Positions 16,908 to 25,823 of a stretch of DNA of 64,000 nucleotides are shown in pieces. How positions within the stretch are numbered: the stretch's first letter is position 1; the number at the start of each line of letters is the position of its first letter. This DNA is from Vagococcus martis (GTDB lineage: Bacteria > Bacillota > Bacilli > Lactobacillales > Vagococcaceae). The notes under the pieces are model-generated. The model searched no databases, was not told where the DNA came from, and was given only the letters and a program-made list of their open reading frames with translations. Both the position numbers and the translations under genes were made by a program. The stretch is taken from NCBI RefSeq assembly GCF_002026305.1, contig NZ_MVAB01000001.1, positions 310,001 to 374,000 on the forward strand. Reading direction: 5' to 3'.

Positions 16908-17949
16908 AGTGCCTTCCTCCCCTACTTAATTTTAGTTGGACAAAAAAGATAACGATTAACACCACAATACTACCAAGTAAATACATTACTCCTTGATTAA
17001 TTGAAACGTATGAAGTGCCTTCTATAATTAAAGATGGAGAAAGAACTGTTGCTGCTTTAAGTTGGGTTGGAAATAACCAAATAAAGGCATAGGTCATACA
17101 CTCAATAATCACCGTGACATAACTATTTTTGGTGATATTATTTAAAACTGAACTGATTAAAAATGATAGCATAAACACTAAATAGCCAAATAAAATATAA
17201 TAGAAAATCTTCTTAACCACTGTTGTGATAACAAACTGATTTTGGTAAACGACTTCAATCAAGCTTAAATCACCAAATCCATTTCCAGTAATACTTTGTA
17301 AAATAGCTAAATAACCAATAGTTAAAACGAGCAATCCGCCTAGTATCAAACTCTTTTTAATAAAATTACGTACCAATCGTTGGGTTAAACTTCGAGGTTG
17401 TCCTTTCAACAGGCTCTCATGTTCTTTTTCATCTACGATTAATCTTGCATTGACTACAGACATCAACGGAAACCATGCTACACCTAGTATTGTTAATAAA
17501 GAGATAATTAACCGACCAAACGTTAATGACTCCAACGGTAAGGTCTCGCCTGATTGTCTTAACGCCTTGTAATACGTTTCATCTCTTTGTACCTGATCTT
17601 TTGATAACTGAAGGGAGGTAATATCGGAAAAACCATCCAACTGCCCAGCTTGTTTACGAATATCGGTCAATTCAATGGTTGTGTCGATGTAATTTTGTTC
17701 ATCTTCAAATAATAATGCATTAGACTGTCTTGCTAACGCTGATGTTTGTTGTAATAAATTTTGATACAGCGTTCCCCCTTCATCACTTGGCACATTTCGA
17801 TAATCTAAAAGGGCAACCGTGATTTGAAGTGTTTCAGCTTGATTTAATTCTTTCAGACGATAACTATTTTTCTGCTGAGAAATCATAAAGATTCCTGTCA
17901 TCACTATAAAAAACAGTATCGCATACACAACCCGTTGTTTTTTACTCAT
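16900..17949 (-). CDS. ABC-2-type transporter permease
   Basis: A 349-residue protein of the same design as its neighbour: one N-terminal span, an extracytoplasmic segment to about residue 130, then about six spans. The ATG at 17949 (MSKKQRVVYAIL) is preferred over a frame start at 17970 because GAGGTG sits directly before it. It heads a three-gene unit, permease-permease-ATPase, likely a heteromeric exporter. No substrate can be named from the sequence. Confidence 0.72.
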   Translation of the reverse strand: MSKKQRVVYAILFFIVMTGIFMISQQKNSYRLKELNQAETLQITVALLDYRNVPSDEGGTLYQNLLQQTSALARQSNALLFEDEQNYIDTTIELTDIRKQAGQLDGFSDITSLQLSKDQVQRDETYYKALRQSGETLPLESLTFGRLIISLLTILGVAWFPLMSVVNARLIVDEKEHESLLKGQPRSLTQRLVRNFIKKSLILGGLLVLTIGYLAILQSITGNGFGDLSLIEVVYQNQFVITTVVKKIFYYILFGYLVFMLSFLISSVLNNITKNSYVTVIIECMTYAFIWLFPTQLKAATVLSPSLIIEGTSYVSINQGVMYLLGSIVVLIVIFFVQLKLSRGGRHYD

Positions 17950-17990
17950 TTTACACCTCAACTTCCTCATAATTCTGTCATTTTAATTTA

Positions 17991-17996
17991 ATTATA
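17991..17996 (-). promoter_or_regulatory. -10 box for the ABC permease operon
   Basis: A perfect TATAAT on the minus strand (ATTATA at 17991-17996) lies 42 bp before the permease ATG. The -35 region falls in the T-rich tail of the preceding terminator and is weak, so activation by a regulator is possible. Confidence 0.4.
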
Positions 17997-18009
17997 TCAC
18001 AATACCAAA

Positions 18010-18038
18010 CAAAAAAAGCCTCGCATAAAACGAGACTT
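18010..18038 (-). terminator. Terminator after the K+ channel gene
   Basis: On the minus strand, GTCTCG and CGAGGC form a stem (one G-U pair) with a short loop, followed by seven T residues. It lies just past the channel gene stop. Confidence 0.7.
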
Positions 18039-18042
18039 CTTA

Positions 18043-18777
18043 TCATTTTATTGTGTTACTAAATTTTTGTTGTTTCTTTTTTTCTAATTCTAGCCAAGCT
18101 TCAATCACTTCTAAATCTTCTTGGCTAAACGATTTTTCCTGCAATAATTCTTCTATGATATCATCTGTTTTTTGATAAGGTGATTTTTTTGAATGGCTGA
18201 TAGATCGTGTCAAACTACTTGTAAAAGCAGAAATAATGCCGACACCAAGAACCATCAAAATCCCACCAATCAATCGCCCTAAACCTGTTTGAATGACAAT
18301 ATCACCGTATCCGACTGTTGTAACAGTCTGCATTTCCCACCAAATCAAATCTTCATAATTATTTATATTAGGCTCCATCCATAATAAAGGAAGGGGTAAA
18401 AAGATAAAAATAATTAAAAAGATATTAAACAGTTTTCCTGTCCCAGTTTCTCTTAACTTGAAAAAAACTGGGAGGAAATATCGTTGACCTAAAGACGTAA
18501 TCTGGATACTTTGCATAATGATTGGAAAAAACTTAACCAAACGAAATCCATGATGAAACGGAATAATCGCAATAAAATCCAAAAAGTGATGTCTCAAATA
18601 ATCTTTTCTATTTTCTGTTTTCCATAGACTATAAAAACTATCTAGCGCAAATATCGCTAAAATAACCATATTAACCATCTCTTTGTGTGGCATATTAATC
18701 ACATTCACAACCAATGAGATGATAATTAAAATAAACATAGTAAACAAATAAACTTTTTTTATTCGCTGTTGTGTCAT
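18043..18777 (-). CDS. Potassium channel family protein
   Basis: A 244-residue membrane protein with the K+ selectivity filter TVGYGD at residues 154-159, flanked by a pore helix (WWEMQTVT) and a following S6-like span (GRLIGGILMVLGVGIISAF). Four weaker hydrophobic segments precede it, so it resembles a six-span channel without a clear charged voltage sensor. The last ~55 residues are a charged cytoplasmic tail. The start overlaps the stop of the upstream DUF6020-type gene (ATGA), so the two are translated together. The gating signal is unknown. Confidence 0.85.
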   Translation of the reverse strand: MTQQRIKKVYLFTMFILIIISLVVNVINMPHKEMVNMVILAIFALDSFYSLWKTENRKDYLRHHFLDFIAIIPFHHGFRLVKFFPIIMQSIQITSLGQRYFLPVFFKLRETGTGKLFNIFLIIFIFLPLPLLWMEPNINNYEDLIWWEMQTVTTVGYGDIVIQTGLGRLIGGILMVLGVGIISAFTSSLTRSISHSKKSPYQKTDDIIEELLQEKSFSQEDLEVIEAWLELEKKKQQKFSNTIK

Positions 18778-20621
18778 CTTCTTCTCCGTGTACGAGTTGT
18801 CTCCTCTTGTGATTCCACTTCTTTATCTTTAGTACTTAAACAAAAAACTAATAAAAATGGTGATACTAAAATAATTGGTAAAATATATCGAATATAACCT
18901 AGCGTGATTGGACCGGCTATTAAAGTACCAATAAAAGCCCCCATTGGAATGACCATTCCAGCTAGGTAATATTTTTTATCTCTAATCCACATCACAAAGA
19001 CTGATAGCATGATTAAAATATAAAAAGCATAATTATCTAATTGCGATAACACTGGTAATCTATCAAATATTCTATATAGTTTAACACGAATACTGTTAAG
19101 TTTTAGCGCTAGCTCATTGTCCTTTATACCAATTTTTCTTGTATTTAATATTTCATTCTCATCACCAGACATTAATACACCGTTATAGTAATATCCATTT
19201 AATGATTGATTCACATTAAATAAATTAGAATGACTTGCCATAACAGATTCAATCGCTAATAAAGGATGGGTTACTATCTGTTTTTGTACAACAGAAAAAT
19301 AATCACTCATTTCTTTACTTGTGGCATCCTCATTATGGGTTGCCTTAACGACATCTGATCTATATGGATCATAATTCATTTTTATTGAATCATAATCTAG
19401 TACTTTATTGATTACATCCTTATCGTGTTTAGTAACTTCCTTATCATGATATTTAGCATATCTGGCTGTATGTTGGAAAGGTAAAGAAAGCATTTCACGA
19501 CGATTTGGAGTTGGTTGTTCTTCAACATAGACAGCTGTCAATAGTTTATTTCCCATAGTTCCAACAATTAAGCCTAAAATCATCATAGATGTAATTGAGG
19601 TAACTTTATAGAATTTCTTTTTCATAACCAAACCACCAATAATATACACAACTAAAGTTAATCCAACAAAATGTAAAGTGTTATATCTAAATAACATCAT
19701 AAATGTCACACTAATAGCCATTAAAAGAAATAATCTATGCTTTATATAATAATCATGATTAACAAAATACGTAATTAAACTCATCATAAATAAAATAAAA
19801 AAGCCTGAAAACATAATATCTTTCGTTGCTAAAATAATGGTTCCATTTACCATTGGAATAATGGCTAGTACAATAGTTATTCCAAAAAGTAAAGTCGATT
19901 TTTTAGTTAGTTTATAAGACAAGTTAATAGAATAGGCTAAACAACCTGCAACAAATAAAATTTGAGTCATGGTGTACAAAAATAATCCAAAGTTAGGATA
20001 TCCTATAAAGCGACCAATTTTAACAAAATTCCCAATAAAGAGAGTGGATAATACAGGATGCCCTGCTTTTCGTGGACTAATAGCAAAATATTGTTTTAAC
20101 TGGCTTAAAGAATCTCCCATAAAACTACTTGGATATGCACTTAAAGCGATTAAAAGCCATATGACACTTAATATAACAAAAGCTAATAAGAAAGGTGATT
20201 TTTCAAATAAACAGATGATGGGCTTTTTAGCATCATTTTCCTTTGTTTTATTCTGATAATAATATGTCAATACTGTTTGTCCTAATTCAATGATCATAAA
20301 AAATGACAATATGAAAAAAATTGAATAAACCGTCCCTACAGTTTTATTAATCACTTCATTTATCGTATCAATACCGCTTGCATAAACGGTCATAAACCAT
20401 GTACAGATTGCAAAAAACAGTGATACGATTTTTTGAAGTATACTAGTTTTTGAATTTAATCTATCCACATAAGTAAATAATATATAAACTCCTACAAACG
20501 CCAATAATGCTAGCATTGGGCTATTTATTAGACTATTTAATGCTCTATCTTTTTGTATAGCCTTATTAAAAATAACCATCTGTCCCAAAATAACTATACT
20601 TGACTTAAATATATTCTTCAT
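18774..20621 (-). CDS. DUF6020-type polytopic membrane protein
   Basis: A 615-residue protein with about 12-14 hydrophobic spans and one large loop (about residues 370-505). The motif SSFMGDSLSQLKQYF near residue 190 and the overall layout resemble DUF6020 proteins, which look like GT-C glycosyltransferases. The acidic residue in MGDS would then be the candidate catalytic or donor-binding site. Possible roles are sugar transfer to a wall polymer or lipid, which is inference. AGAGAGGAC precedes the ATG. It is coupled to the K+ channel gene. Confidence 0.6.
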   Translation of the reverse strand: MKNIFKSSIVILGQMVIFNKAIQKDRALNSLINSPMLALLAFVGVYILFTYVDRLNSKTSILQKIVSLFFAICTWFMTVYASGIDTINEVINKTVGTVYSIFFILSFFMIIELGQTVLTYYYQNKTKENDAKKPIICLFEKSPFLLAFVILSVIWLLIALSAYPSSFMGDSLSQLKQYFAISPRKAGHPVLSTLFIGNFVKIGRFIGYPNFGLFLYTMTQILFVAGCLAYSINLSYKLTKKSTLLFGITIVLAIIPMVNGTIILATKDIMFSGFFILFMMSLITYFVNHDYYIKHRLFLLMAISVTFMMLFRYNTLHFVGLTLVVYIIGGLVMKKKFYKVTSITSMMILGLIVGTMGNKLLTAVYVEEQPTPNRREMLSLPFQHTARYAKYHDKEVTKHDKDVINKVLDYDSIKMNYDPYRSDVVKATHNEDATSKEMSDYFSVVQKQIVTHPLLAIESVMASHSNLFNVNQSLNGYYYNGVLMSGDENEILNTRKIGIKDNELALKLNSIRVKLYRIFDRLPVLSQLDNYAFYILIMLSVFVMWIRDKKYYLAGMVIPMGAFIGTLIAGPITLGYIRYILPIILVSPFLLVFCLSTKDKEVESQEETTRTRRRR

Positions 20622-20699
20622 GAAGTCCTCTCTTTTCTTATTTAATAATCAATCCCTTAAAATTATAAATAAGAAAATCACATTTGTCGATTAAAATTA

Positions 20700-23600
20700 T
20701 TAATTGATTATGTGAACTTGAACTTCTACACTCGTCTGCATATTTTTCTTAGCGGTTGCTAGCATCAAACGAATACGATTTAATTGATTGACTACTGATA
20801 CCCCAGGATCGTAATCAATCGCTGCGATATTAGCTCCAGGATATTGATGGCGTAATTCTTTGATTACACCTTTACCAACCACATGATTTGGTAAACAGCC
20901 GAATGGTTGCATGCACACAATATTATTGACACCTGTTTTAAGTAGATCAATCATCTCGCCCGTCAAGAACCAACCTTCTCCTGTATGATTTCCAATTGAT
21001 AAGACTTTACTAGCGTCTTCTGCTAACTGTTTAATAGAATGAATGCCTGTAAAACGTTGTGAATTATTTAATGCTTTAGACATTGGTTTCTCTATTTTTT
21101 CAATCAATTTTATAGCAAATTCGGCATATGTTTTATTTTTCTTCGGCATACCAAGGTTTTCATATTTCCATATTTGATTGTACAAGGAATAATTCATAAA
21201 CCCAATTAAATCTGGGACAACAACTTCTGCCCCTTCTTCTTCAAGTAAGCGCACAATATCGTTATTTGCTGTTGGAGAGTATTTAACAAAAATTTCTCCA
21301 ACTATGCCTACTTTAGGTTTGTTCGTTTCATGTAGTGGTATCGTATCGAAATCTGTGATAATTTGTTTCATGTTTTTATTAAACAATGTCAAAGAACCAT
21401 TTCGAACATTTTTTTCTACTTTTTTAAGCCATGATTGATGTAGGACATCTATTTCACCTTTATTCATTTCATATGGACGTGTGCGATAAACCAGTCGCTC
21501 AAACAAGTCACCATATAAAACAGCCACTGCAATACGTTTTAGCATAGGTAACGTAAACTTAAATCCTGGGTTGGACTCTACCCCTTTATTGCCAAGTGAC
21601 ATTGAAACAACAGGGACTTGGCCAAATCCAGCTTCTTTTAAGGCTTTTCTTAAAAGCGGAATATAGTTTGTTGCACGACACCCACCACCTGTTTGAGTCA
21701 TCATAACACTGACATTATCTAAATCATACTCACCACTTTGCAAGGCCTCAACAAGTTGCCCAATAGAGATAATCGCTGGGTAACATGCATCATTATTGAC
21801 AAATTTCAATCCCACGTTAACTGCTTCTTTATCCATCATTGGTAAGCAGACAACATTGTATCCTGATGATTCGAGTGCAATATCAAACAATCCACTTTGA
21901 TGAATTGGACTTAACATGGGTAATAACAGCGTATGTTTTTTACGCATTTCTTTAGTAAAGACGATTTTTTCTGGCTCTTCAAATTGAATGTTTGGTTGAT
22001 AATTATTTTTCTCACGCTCTTTCATTGCTGCTTTCAGTGAACGAATACGGATACGAATCGCACCTAAATTTAATCCCTCATCAATCTTCAAAACAGTAAA
22101 TATCTTGCCATACTTCTCTAGAATTTCTTCCACTTGATCTGTTGTCACGGCATCAATGCCACAACCAAATGAATTTAATTGTACCATTTCTAAATGTTTA
22201 TTCTTTCCAACTACTTTAGCTGCTGCATACAAACGAGAATGATACACCCACTGGTTCACCACGCGTAAATTATCCATCTCTTCCAAATGAGAAATACTGT
22301 CTTCTGTTAAGACGTGGAACCCTTCTTGAGTAATAATTTGTGAGATACCGTGATTGATTTCTGGATCAATATGATAGGGTCTTCCAGCTAACACAATCCC
22401 TTTTTCACCTTTTAATGTCAACATACGTAATGTTTCTTCACCTTTAGCTCGGATATCTTCTTTGAACTTCTCTAATTCATCATAACCGTGCATTAAAGCT
22501 TGTTTAACTTCTTCAGGTGTGACGTCAAAGTCTTTAAAACATTCATAGAGCACAATAGCCACAGAATCAGGATCCGCTAAGTTTAGAAATGGGTTACGAT
22601 AATCAACTTTCCCATCTCTTATGTCATCCATATTATTTCGTAAAACATCTGGATAGCTCTGTACAATTGGACAATTAAAATGATTATCCGCTGATTTTTC
22701 CTCTTGTCTTTCGAAAATGACACCAGGATAGAAGATTAATGGTACACCATCATCAATTAATGACTGAACATGACCATGTGAAATTTTAGCAGGATAACAG
22801 ACAGTATCACTAGGAATCGTTTCAATTCCTTTTTCATACACCTCTTTGTTTGAACGCGGTGACAATCTCACCCTGAATCCTAATTCAGTGAAAAAGGTAT
22901 GCCACAATGGGTAATTTTCATACATATTTAAAACACGAGGTAACCCTACTTCACCACGAGTGACTTCTTTTTTACGTAATGGTTTGTATTTAAACAAACG
23001 TTTGTATTTATAATCAACTAAATTTTCTTTTTTATCTTCTTTTTTGACTTTAATTCTGGCACCACGTTCACAACGATTTCCCGTAATAAATTGACGGCCA
23101 TCTGAAAATAAGGTCACAGTTAACATACAATGGTTTTCACATAAACCACAATCTAGACGATCTTTTTTGACAGATAAGTCATCCAATTCTTCAAGTGATA
23201 AAATAGTTGATTCATCGCCTAATTCATAATCTTCTAAAGCAATCAAAGATGCACCAAACGCACCCATAAGACCAGCAATAGATGGTCTCACAACGTCTCG
23301 TCCAACGAGTTGTTCAAACGCTCGTAGTACAGATTCATTGTAGAAAGTCCCGCCTTGGCAAACGATTTTTTCACCTAATTCTTCTGGTCTTCGTACTTTG
23401 ATTACTTTGTATAATGCATTTTTCACGACCGAATAAGATAATCCTGCAGAGATTTCCCCTACAGAAGCTCCTTCTTTTTGAACTTGTTTCACTTTTGAAT
23501 TCATAAAAACAGTACATTTTGAACCTAAGTCAACTGGGTGGATTGCTTTTAGTGCCATGTCTGCAAAATCTTCAACACCATAGTTAAGCGATTTTGCAAA

Positions 23601-24959
23601 TGATTCAATAAAAGAGCCACAGCCTGAAGAACAAGCTTCATTTAGTTGGATAGATGATAATACACCGTCTTTTATTGTCATAGCCTTCATATCTTGTCCA
23701 CCAATATCTAAAATAAAATCCACACCAGGATTAAAATAGTTAGCAGACTTATAGTGAGCCACTGTTTCGACCTCACCAATATCAATTTTTAAAGCATGTT
23801 GAATTAATTTTTCACCATAACCAGTTATCGCAGATTTAGCAATAAAGGCTTTTTCTGGCAATTGTTTATATACGTCTTTAATAATCCGAATGGTTGTTTC
23901 TAAAGGCTCTCCTTCATTATTGCCATAATAGGAATAAAGTAGGTTTCCCTCATCATCAATCAATGTTAATTTTGTTGTAGTCGAACCTGCATCAATTCCT
24001 AAAAAGACTGCTCCTTCATATGTGGTTAAATCTTTTTTCCGAACTGATGCTTTATTATGTCGTTCTCTAAAGTCGTTTAATTCTTCAGGTGTTTGAAATA
24101 ATGGCTCTAAACGATCAGACGTCGATAATTCTGACATGTCCTCTATTTCCAACAAGTGAATTAAATCACTTAATACATTAGCCTTAGACCCTTCAGAATC
24201 AAGTGCTGCTCCCATTGCCACAAATAATTGTGGATTGTCTGGGAAAATAACATCTTCATCTTTAATAGCTAATGTTTCGATAAATCGTTGACGTAATTCT
24301 GACATAAAGTATAAAGGACCACCTAAAAAGGCAATTTTTCCTTTAATTTTTCGTCCAGAAGCTAACCCTGCGATTGTTTGATTAACAACAGCTTGAAAAA
24401 TACTTGCTGCAATATCTTCTTTAGCTACCCCTTCATTAATCAATGGTTGCACATCTGTTTTGGCAAATACCCCACATCTTGAAGCAATCGGATAGATGGT
24501 ATGATAGTTTTTTGCCAGCTCATTGACACCATTAGCATCAGTTTTTAAAAGAGTAGCCATCTGATCGATAAATGCCCCAGTACCCCCAGCACAACTTCCG
24601 TTCATTCGCTGTTCCATCGCACCATCAAAAAAGGTGATTTTAGCATCTTCTCCACCTAATTCAATCGCCACATCAGTTTCTGGAATCACTTCCTCTACTG
24701 TTTTGGTACAAGCAATTACTTCTTGAATGAAATCAATTTTTAATAAATCAGCAAGCCCAATTCCTCCTGAACCTGTAATATTCATTGTGAGTTCTTGGTC
24801 GCCGATAACATCTTTTGCTTCTTTTAGTATTTTAATTGCTGCAGTTTTTACATCGGAATAGTGACGCTCATACTTGGAAAATAAAACGTCATTCTCTTCA
24901 TTTATCACGACTAATTTTACAGTGGTTGATCCCACATCAATTCCTGAACGTAATGTCAT
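20700..24959 (-). CDS. Giant 2-hydroxyacyl-CoA dehydratase activase-like protein
   Basis: A 1419-residue fusion. Two ASKHA ATPase domains of the BcrAD/BadFG type begin at residues 1 (IDVGSTTVKLVV) and about 316 (GIDAGSTTTKLTL), each with a CGSF/CAGGTGAFI-type cluster region. A cysteine patch follows near 605-640 (CGLCENHC...GNRC), then a DUF2229 region, then a C-terminal HGD-D-like half ending VEVQVHIIN. Such proteins use ATP to push an electron from a [4Fe-4S] cluster onto a dehydratase. The substrate of this long form, common in low-GC Gram-positives, is not established here. It has no obvious operon partner. Confidence 0.85.
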   Translation of the reverse strand: MTLRSGIDVGSTTVKLVVINEENDVLFSKYERHYSDVKTAAIKILKEAKDVIGDQELTMNITGSGGIGLADLLKIDFIQEVIACTKTVEEVIPETDVAIELGGEDAKITFFDGAMEQRMNGSCAGGTGAFIDQMATLLKTDANGVNELAKNYHTIYPIASRCGVFAKTDVQPLINEGVAKEDIAASIFQAVVNQTIAGLASGRKIKGKIAFLGGPLYFMSELRQRFIETLAIKDEDVIFPDNPQLFVAMGAALDSEGSKANVLSDLIHLLEIEDMSELSTSDRLEPLFQTPEELNDFRERHNKASVRKKDLTTYEGAVFLGIDAGSTTTKLTLIDDEGNLLYSYYGNNEGEPLETTIRIIKDVYKQLPEKAFIAKSAITGYGEKLIQHALKIDIGEVETVAHYKSANYFNPGVDFILDIGGQDMKAMTIKDGVLSSIQLNEACSSGCGSFIESFAKSLNYGVEDFADMALKAIHPVDLGSKCTVFMNSKVKQVQKEGASVGEISAGLSYSVVKNALYKVIKVRRPEELGEKIVCQGGTFYNESVLRAFEQLVGRDVVRPSIAGLMGAFGASLIALEDYELGDESTILSLEELDDLSVKKDRLDCGLCENHCMLTVTLFSDGRQFITGNRCERGARIKVKKEDKKENLVDYKYKRLFKYKPLRKKEVTRGEVGLPRVLNMYENYPLWHTFFTELGFRVRLSPRSNKEVYEKGIETIPSDTVCYPAKISHGHVQSLIDDGVPLIFYPGVIFERQEEKSADNHFNCPIVQSYPDVLRNNMDDIRDGKVDYRNPFLNLADPDSVAIVLYECFKDFDVTPEEVKQALMHGYDELEKFKEDIRAKGEETLRMLTLKGEKGIVLAGRPYHIDPEINHGISQIITQEGFHVLTEDSISHLEEMDNLRVVNQWVYHSRLYAAAKVVGKNKHLEMVQLNSFGCGIDAVTTDQVEEILEKYGKIFTVLKIDEGLNLGAIRIRIRSLKAAMKEREKNNYQPNIQFEEPEKIVFTKEMRKKHTLLLPMLSPIHQSGLFDIALESSGYNVVCLPMMDKEAVNVGLKFVNNDACYPAIISIGQLVEALQSGEYDLDNVSVMMTQTGGGCRATNYIPLLRKALKEAGFGQVPVVSMSLGNKGVESNPGFKFTLPMLKRIAVAVLYGDLFERLVYRTRPYEMNKGEIDVLHQSWLKKVEKNVRNGSLTLFNKNMKQIITDFDTIPLHETNKPKVGIVGEIFVKYSPTANNDIVRLLEEEGAEVVVPDLIGFMNYSLYNQIWKYENLGMPKKNKTYAEFAIKLIEKIEKPMSKALNNSQRFTGIHSIKQLAEDASKVLSIGNHTGEGWFLTGEMIDLLKTGVNNIVCMQPFGCLPNHVVGKGVIKELRHQYPGANIAAIDYDPGVSVVNQLNRIRLMLATAKKNMQTSVEVQVHIIN

Positions 24960-25083
24960 CCATTTTCCCTACTTTCTTTATCTGTTCGCTATAGCCATTT
25001 TCAAACCATTTTCATAAATACCAGTTTAAATCAAAAGTCGTAAAAAATCTAGCAAAGACTAGGTAATTATTAGACAATTTTTC

Positions 25084-25125
25084 ACAAAGAAAAAGCATAC
25101 AGTGACTTAACACTATATGCTTTGT
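25084..25125. terminator. Terminator after liaZ
   Basis: AAAGCATACAGTG pairs with CACTATATGCTTT, with T-rich tracts on both sides, so it can act in either direction. It lies just beyond the stop of the leftward lia operon. Confidence 0.65.
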
Positions 25126-25134
25126 TTTCTTATA

Positions 25135-25488
25135 TTAATATCGTTCCGTATGTTTATTGATAACAATCGAGTTTATCAGCGATAAGAGTAACGATATAAA
25201 GACCGCTGCTCCTAAACTCGAGAAAGCAAAATTTTGTTCACCGACTATGACTGAGGTAAATTTTAACATTATTCCATTAATCACGAAACTAAACAAGCCA
25301 AACGTGATTAAAGTAATTGGTAATGACAGAATATGAAGAATTGGCTTAACTAAAAAGTTCAATGCCGATAACACAATACTTGCCACAATCGCTACTATAA
25401 AACTATTCACGTAAAACATTGATGGAAATAACACTGATAATGAGATAAACGCCAATGTATTAATAATCAGACGTTGAAAATATGTCAC
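25135..25488 (-). CDS. liaZ: LiaZ-like phage-holin-family membrane protein
   Basis: A 117-residue protein with four hydrophobic spans, of the Mycobacterial 4-TMS phage holin / YvlD family. It shares one base with the stop of the PspC gene and is the last gene of a three-gene unit matching Enterococcus faecalis liaX-liaY-liaZ. There it takes part in the membrane response to antimicrobial peptides and daptomycin. The assignment rests on gene order and family. Confidence 0.75.
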   Translation of the reverse strand: MTYFQRLIINTLAFISLSVLFPSMFYVNSFIVAIVASIVLSALNFLVKPILHILSLPITLITFGLFSFVINGIMLKFTSVIVGEQNFAFSSLGAAVFISLLLSLINSIVINKHTERY

Positions 25489-25805
25489 TAAAAGTCACTC
25501 CAGTCGTCGTCCTCTACTTTTTGTGCTTCTTTACGAGGACGTTTTGCTCTTCCTTTTTTTGTTGATTCTGCATAAGGATGACCGTATCCTTCGTATGGTG
25601 AGCGTGTTTGACGCGGTTTATTCGATGCTGGAACGATTAAAGCTAAAATAATATACAACACGATTGGAGAACCAAATGTAAACATGGATAAAATCACATA
25701 GATGATTCTCACTAATGTTGGATCGATGTTGAAATATTCTGCAATTCCAGCCAAAGTTCCGGTTAATACTATATTATTATTTGATTTAGTCAATTTTCTA
25801 TTCAT
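25488..25805 (-). CDS. liaY: LiaY-like PspC-domain protein
   Basis: A 105-residue protein with a PspC domain (residues about 1-62: LTGTLAGIAEYFNIDPTLVRIIYVIL, then a second hydrophobic segment) and a basic/acidic tail ending DDDWSDF. PspC proteins act at the membrane in envelope stress. In enterococci LiaY links LiaX to phospholipid remodelling. The gene lies 18 bp after liaX and abuts liaZ. Confidence 0.8.
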   Translation of the reverse strand: MNRKLTKSNNNIVLTGTLAGIAEYFNIDPTLVRIIYVILSMFTFGSPIVLYIILALIVPASNKPRQTRSPYEGYGHPYAESTKKGRAKRPRKEAQKVEDDDWSDF

Positions 25806-25823
25806 TCTTAATCACTCCATCTA

